The notes beneath the pieces were generated by a model. It saw nothing but the letters and a program-made list of their open reading frames with translations. It did no database searches and was not told the origin of the DNA. Below are positions 17,761-21,485 of a stretch of DNA of 21,485 bases, piece after piece. The stretch comes from Oppiella nova (lineage: Eukaryota > Arthropoda > Arachnida > Sarcoptiformes > Oppiidae): contig CAJPVJ010000683.1 of NCBI GenBank assembly GCA_905397405.1, forward strand, positions 1 to 21,485. The letters are read 5' to 3'. Each line of letters begins with the position of its first letter. Positions within the stretch are counted from its first letter, which is position 1. The translations under genes were made by a program, and so were the position numbers.

Positions 17761-19400
17761 TTAGTTTAACAAATATATTGTGAACCCAAGTGTGCATACG
17801 ATATACAGATATACAGTATATAAGGAAGAAGTGTATGGGAAATAAAGTGACAAATTTGTGAATTCAATTAATATAAAACAATTGGATTCAATCAAATCCA
17901 GTGTCACTCGCAATGAGGATAGGGATGAGAGAGGAATGGGAGACAAATGATGAGTAGGAATGCCATCAAAAACAATAGAAAATGTCAGATATTCTCGATT
18001 TATAGAGTGATTGCGAGCACAGGCTCTGAGAGACAATAAATTAGTTCATAGCGTATATATATATATGTTATGTTATATAACGCTTGTATATGTATAATAA
18101 AATTAATTGGTGTTCAAAAATAATCTCATGTTTGACTGCACTGTCATCTGATAAGCAATTGAAATCAATTTGTAGGAATGGCAGCAAAAAACAGCACAAA
18201 TATTTGCCGCAAACACACCGCAAATGCGACCATAAATTTAAGTGCATTTTCAATGACATCAATATATCAATAACAGAGAGTAATATTGTACACCAATTTT
18301 GATGGCAAAGAAATCACTCAGAATTCATGTTAAAAATTCTGTACTTTATATATGAATTACTGTTTACTCATAAATATATTATACACACCGAGTATTAATA
18401 ATAAAAGAAAAATAATAAATATATAAGCCATTTAAGAGCCCTAATGCTTAAGTCCGTGTTTGCAATATTAAGATTTAATTATTTAGCCTTAAAAGTAAAT
18501 TTTTAGATAAACTTATATATATATATTTTTAAAAATCTTTAAGACATTAGTTATAACTTTTCACTCTATAGTTAAAAAGCATTTTAATGTTTTCAGAGAC
18601 TGTTATGTAATGTAAGCCGACATACTGTACATTTTTTGCAGTCACCATTAAGTCGTGTTTTTAAGTCGAGTAATGATTATAAAGTTATATATATTTTATT
18701 ATTGACTAAAATTTCAAACATTAATAAAAAGCAAACACAACATAGTTTTGATAATTGAAAATACATTTGCCAACAGGATTTATATTCATATGATTATTAA
18801 TAATCGTAATTCTGTGCCAAAAAAAATATAATTTCATTTGAATTCTTGACAGAAAAAACATATTTTATTACTATTTCATTGACTCGAGTGAATGGGAATA
18901 ATAATAATGATTGGCAAATAAAATTGCTAACACTTTTCTCATTTGCAATACGGCTATTAAAATGCAATAAATTTCGTGCTGCACTTAATTTGCACAATAT
19001 TCAAGCACAAATGGCGATTAAATCAAATTTATTAGCGATTTAATTTTACCCCTATACTAAAATATTAATTCAAAACAAACTCACACTGGTATTACTTTCA
19101 CATAAGGAATGCTAATATGACTATTATTTCCAAAACTAATATTTGCAGCGAAATAACAAAACAAAAAGTTTGAATAAATTTAAATACAAATTATTTATAA
19201 AGTATTTGCATAAATACTACTGAAATTCATGAGTATTGAGAGAAATACTGAATGCATATTTGTAGTGAAAAATGGTTTTTTGTTTGTATAAAGCCCTCGA
19301 AAAATATGTTAAAATTTTATTTCACTTCAATTTCATAACTCCAATACAATTTCTATTCGCTTTAATCTCATTGAAAATTCACCGAAAAATTGTTTGTCTG
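17761..19400. other. AT-rich stretch, no gene recognised
   Basis: A TA run lies at 18054-18066. Overlapping open frames near 18068-18302 and 18797-19043 run on both strands and have no domain signature. I see no RNA gene. Confidence 0.6.
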
Positions 19401-19402
19401 AT

Positions 19403-19404
<2 letters not shown>

Positions 19405-19435
<31 letters not shown>
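19405..19435. repeat. (CT)n microsatellite
   Basis: 31 nt of uninterrupted CT. Confidence 0.97.
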
Positions 19436-19437
<2 letters not shown>

Positions 19438-19540
19438 GAGGCTTAAGACATGGAAAATATGATTTTGATTCGAGAGAGAAGGCTGTTGTCAGCGGGAGAG
19501 CAGTCATGTCTGAAGACATAAGACTCAGATCGAGGCGACA

Positions 19541-19561
19541 GAGAGAGGGAGAGAGAGAGAG
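19541..19561. repeat. Interrupted (GA)n microsatellite
   Basis: GA run broken once by an extra G. It lies about 105 nt from the CT tract at 19405-19435, so the two are complementary and could pair in a transcript. Confidence 0.93.
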
Positions 19562-20277
19562 ATACAGTTTATTCGGTCAGTGGTTTGGGTCGAAGTCCAC
19601 ATGAATAAAGTGCACAACAAATGCATAATCTGTCGGAAAATCTGTGTTTTCTCTACGATTTGTGTGTTTCTCAGGTTTTCATATGAATTTCATGGCTCTT
19701 AAGTGGCGAATAACTATACGATTTTTTCTCAACTCGGCTGAAAACACACACAAAAAGTCTTAATGCAATGCAAACCGAAAATGAATCGATAATATAATAT
19801 TAATGTCGATTTTGATGTGGATATAGAGAATCAATATTAAATATAATGCTTATGTGAAAAAGACTCAGCGATCGCAGCGAATAAACATTAAATCATTAGA
19901 AAAAAGCTAAGAGTGGTTCACTACGAAAAGCCAAATGCATTCACCGATAAGTGCTATAAATATTGTGATTGCAATCATTTATTTGGATTATGAGTTAATG
20001 CAAAAATATAGGGAGGAAATGGCGATCGAGTGGAGAGACACTGATGTTATTATCTGCGGAATCGTTACCATTATGTGTCTAAACCCTATGCCATAAGAAG
20101 ATACTGTCGTTTCAGAGCATCACTACTACCTCTCACTTCCTTTCGATGGCATAGTTTTTGGGATGAGTTTTGTTTCAGTGAATAAAACTACTGATACTTA
20201 GGGAGCACTCACCACTAAATAAATCAATAAATATATTTTGGAAAAATTGTGAATTAAATTATCATTTTATTGATTAC

Positions 20278-20300
20278 AGAGAGAGAGAGAGAGAGAGAGA
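20278..20300. repeat. (AG)n microsatellite
   Basis: 23 nt of uninterrupted AG. Confidence 0.97.
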
Positions 20301-20461
20301 TTCTTGAACACAAAAATGATCCACTCGTGTGAATGCAAATGTGATTCACAAATATTTTATGAATAAGTGTTTTGACGTAAATAAAGAAATATTTTGGATG
20401 TGAAATTCAATTTAAATGACAATAATCTTCATAATAATAAACAGAATGTGAGAGAAAGCTG

Positions 20462-20484
20462 GAGAGAGAGAGAGAGAGAGAGAG
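20462..20484. repeat. (GA)n microsatellite
   Basis: 23 nt of uninterrupted GA. Confidence 0.97.
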
Positions 20485-20924
20485 TCTTCATAACTCTCGG
20501 CTCTCATATATACAGTCTATCTATCAATTGAGACAAAAAATATGAAGATTTCGTCACTTAAACCATTCAATTGAACCAAAAATAAAAGTTTAAGAAACCT
20601 TTTGATAGAATCTCAAGAAAAAAATATATTTCGATGAGAGAGACATATAGAGATGAAAGTCGAGGCAAAAATTCAATCAAATATTAAATTCAATTCATTT
20701 TTTAAGTGTACACTCCATGAGTGATATAATAATTTATATAAAAATTTATTTAAGATTTCTGTGCAAAAGAAATTGTATAGTGAAGAAAATATTTCTCTGA
20801 CTTCTTATCGCAAGCAAAATAACTGCGAATAAGTATTAGTGAAATAATTTGTTAGATTTTGTGTAGAGAATAAGTAAATCCTATTTTTTCGGTTACCAAA
20901 ACCAACCAAACACCTCACACCCAG

Positions 20925-20952
20925 TCTCTCTCTCTCTCTCTTTCTCTCTCTC
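20925..20952. repeat. (TC)n microsatellite, one interruption
   Basis: TC run with a single TTT break near 20940. Confidence 0.95.
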
Positions 20953-21485
20953 ATCCAAAGACTACCAAATTTTTATGTATATTCAAAGACACAGAAAGAT
21001 AGTTATGATGTTAAGCACAGGCACACAGAAAAAAGACATCAATTCACGAAAGGTGTGCCTCTTTTTTACCGTCTCTTTAGTTGTTTCAATGCCTATGACT
21101 AACAACTCATATCTTATTTGTGTATAAATCACGAGAGAAAGAGGAGTCAAAAATATATTTATAATATTTTTTACAAATAACTCACAAAAGAAATAAACTT
21201 TTATTACGGCTTAACATTTGTGACCAAAACTACAGAATCAATAAATAAAATGCGAATAAATTGTATTGAATATCAAAATATTGCGATAAAAAGTGATATA
21301 TAATTGGTTTGGGCAGCGATTTGGGGGCAGAGAAATGCACTTCACTTTCCATACAAACACTGCGAGTATTGTGTCTAAAGTACTGGAACTGAACCACAAA
21401 TCAAAACTCTAGACTAGATTTAACAGTACTTTTAGTTAACAAAACAAATACTGGTTCCGCTTATGGATCACAGAATAATAGGCTG

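Larger units (their letters stand above)
19600..21485. other. AT-rich stretch to right edge, no confident gene
   Basis: Contains GA/TC tracts at 20278, 20462 and 20925 and a 53-codon plus-strand open frame at 19935-20096 (see findings). No collagen exon, transmembrane exon or start of the collagen gene could be recognised here. Confidence 0.6.

Noticed and set aside
18068-18302. Overlapping plus and minus frames with several cysteines
   Set aside because: Mutually exclusive, no domain, no splice or start context.
20214-20290. Good minus-strand donor (gtgagt) preceded by G at 20214, tested as a possible first exon joining E1
   Set aside because: The required frame hits a stop within about 50 nt upstream and has no ATG or acceptor.

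Overview
This window is AT-rich animal DNA with many short exons and long introns. The only gene I can support is the middle of a collagen gene on the minus strand: 16 exons between 57 and 11108, joined by GT-AG introns in one unbroken reading frame (1067 nt, 356 residues counting the split first Gly). Nothing in it looks bacterial or viral. A high density of GA/TC microsatellites plus this gene suggests an invertebrate, most likely an arthropod (possibly a chelicerate), but that assignment is an inference.

The encoded chain reads COL - NC - COL - NC - COL. The first helical block begins [16 protein letters not shown], which closely resembles the start of the COL1 domain of vertebrate type XXV collagen as I remember it (GPPGKRGKRGRRGESG). 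The order of blocks also fits the membrane-associated collagens with interrupted triple helices (MACIT: types XIII, XXIII and XXV; nematode COL-99). I therefore call it a MACIT-like collagen. The cytoplasmic, transmembrane and linker exons lie further 5' (right), and the C-terminal exons lie beyond the left edge.

Layout, in gene direction (right to left): 11108-9932 COL1 (four short exons); 9044-7152 a roughly 50-residue non-helical NC2 carried by three exons; 6912-5072 COL2 (29 perfect triplets); a roughly 17-residue NC3 inside the 5011-5098 exon; then COL3 to the left edge. Ten consecutive exons are phase 0 at both ends, which would allow cassette splicing without frame loss. The 2.8-kb intron 518-3318 carries a recent 0.5-kb tandem duplication whose copies differ mainly in a TC-repeat length.

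The right half (11109-21485) has no exon I recognise. It is probably the large 5' intron and/or upstream intergenic DNA. It holds about ten TC/GA tracts, several perfect inverted repeats around 16.8-17.4 kb, and a less AT-rich pocket near 13.8-15.4 kb with exon-like but unproven signals.
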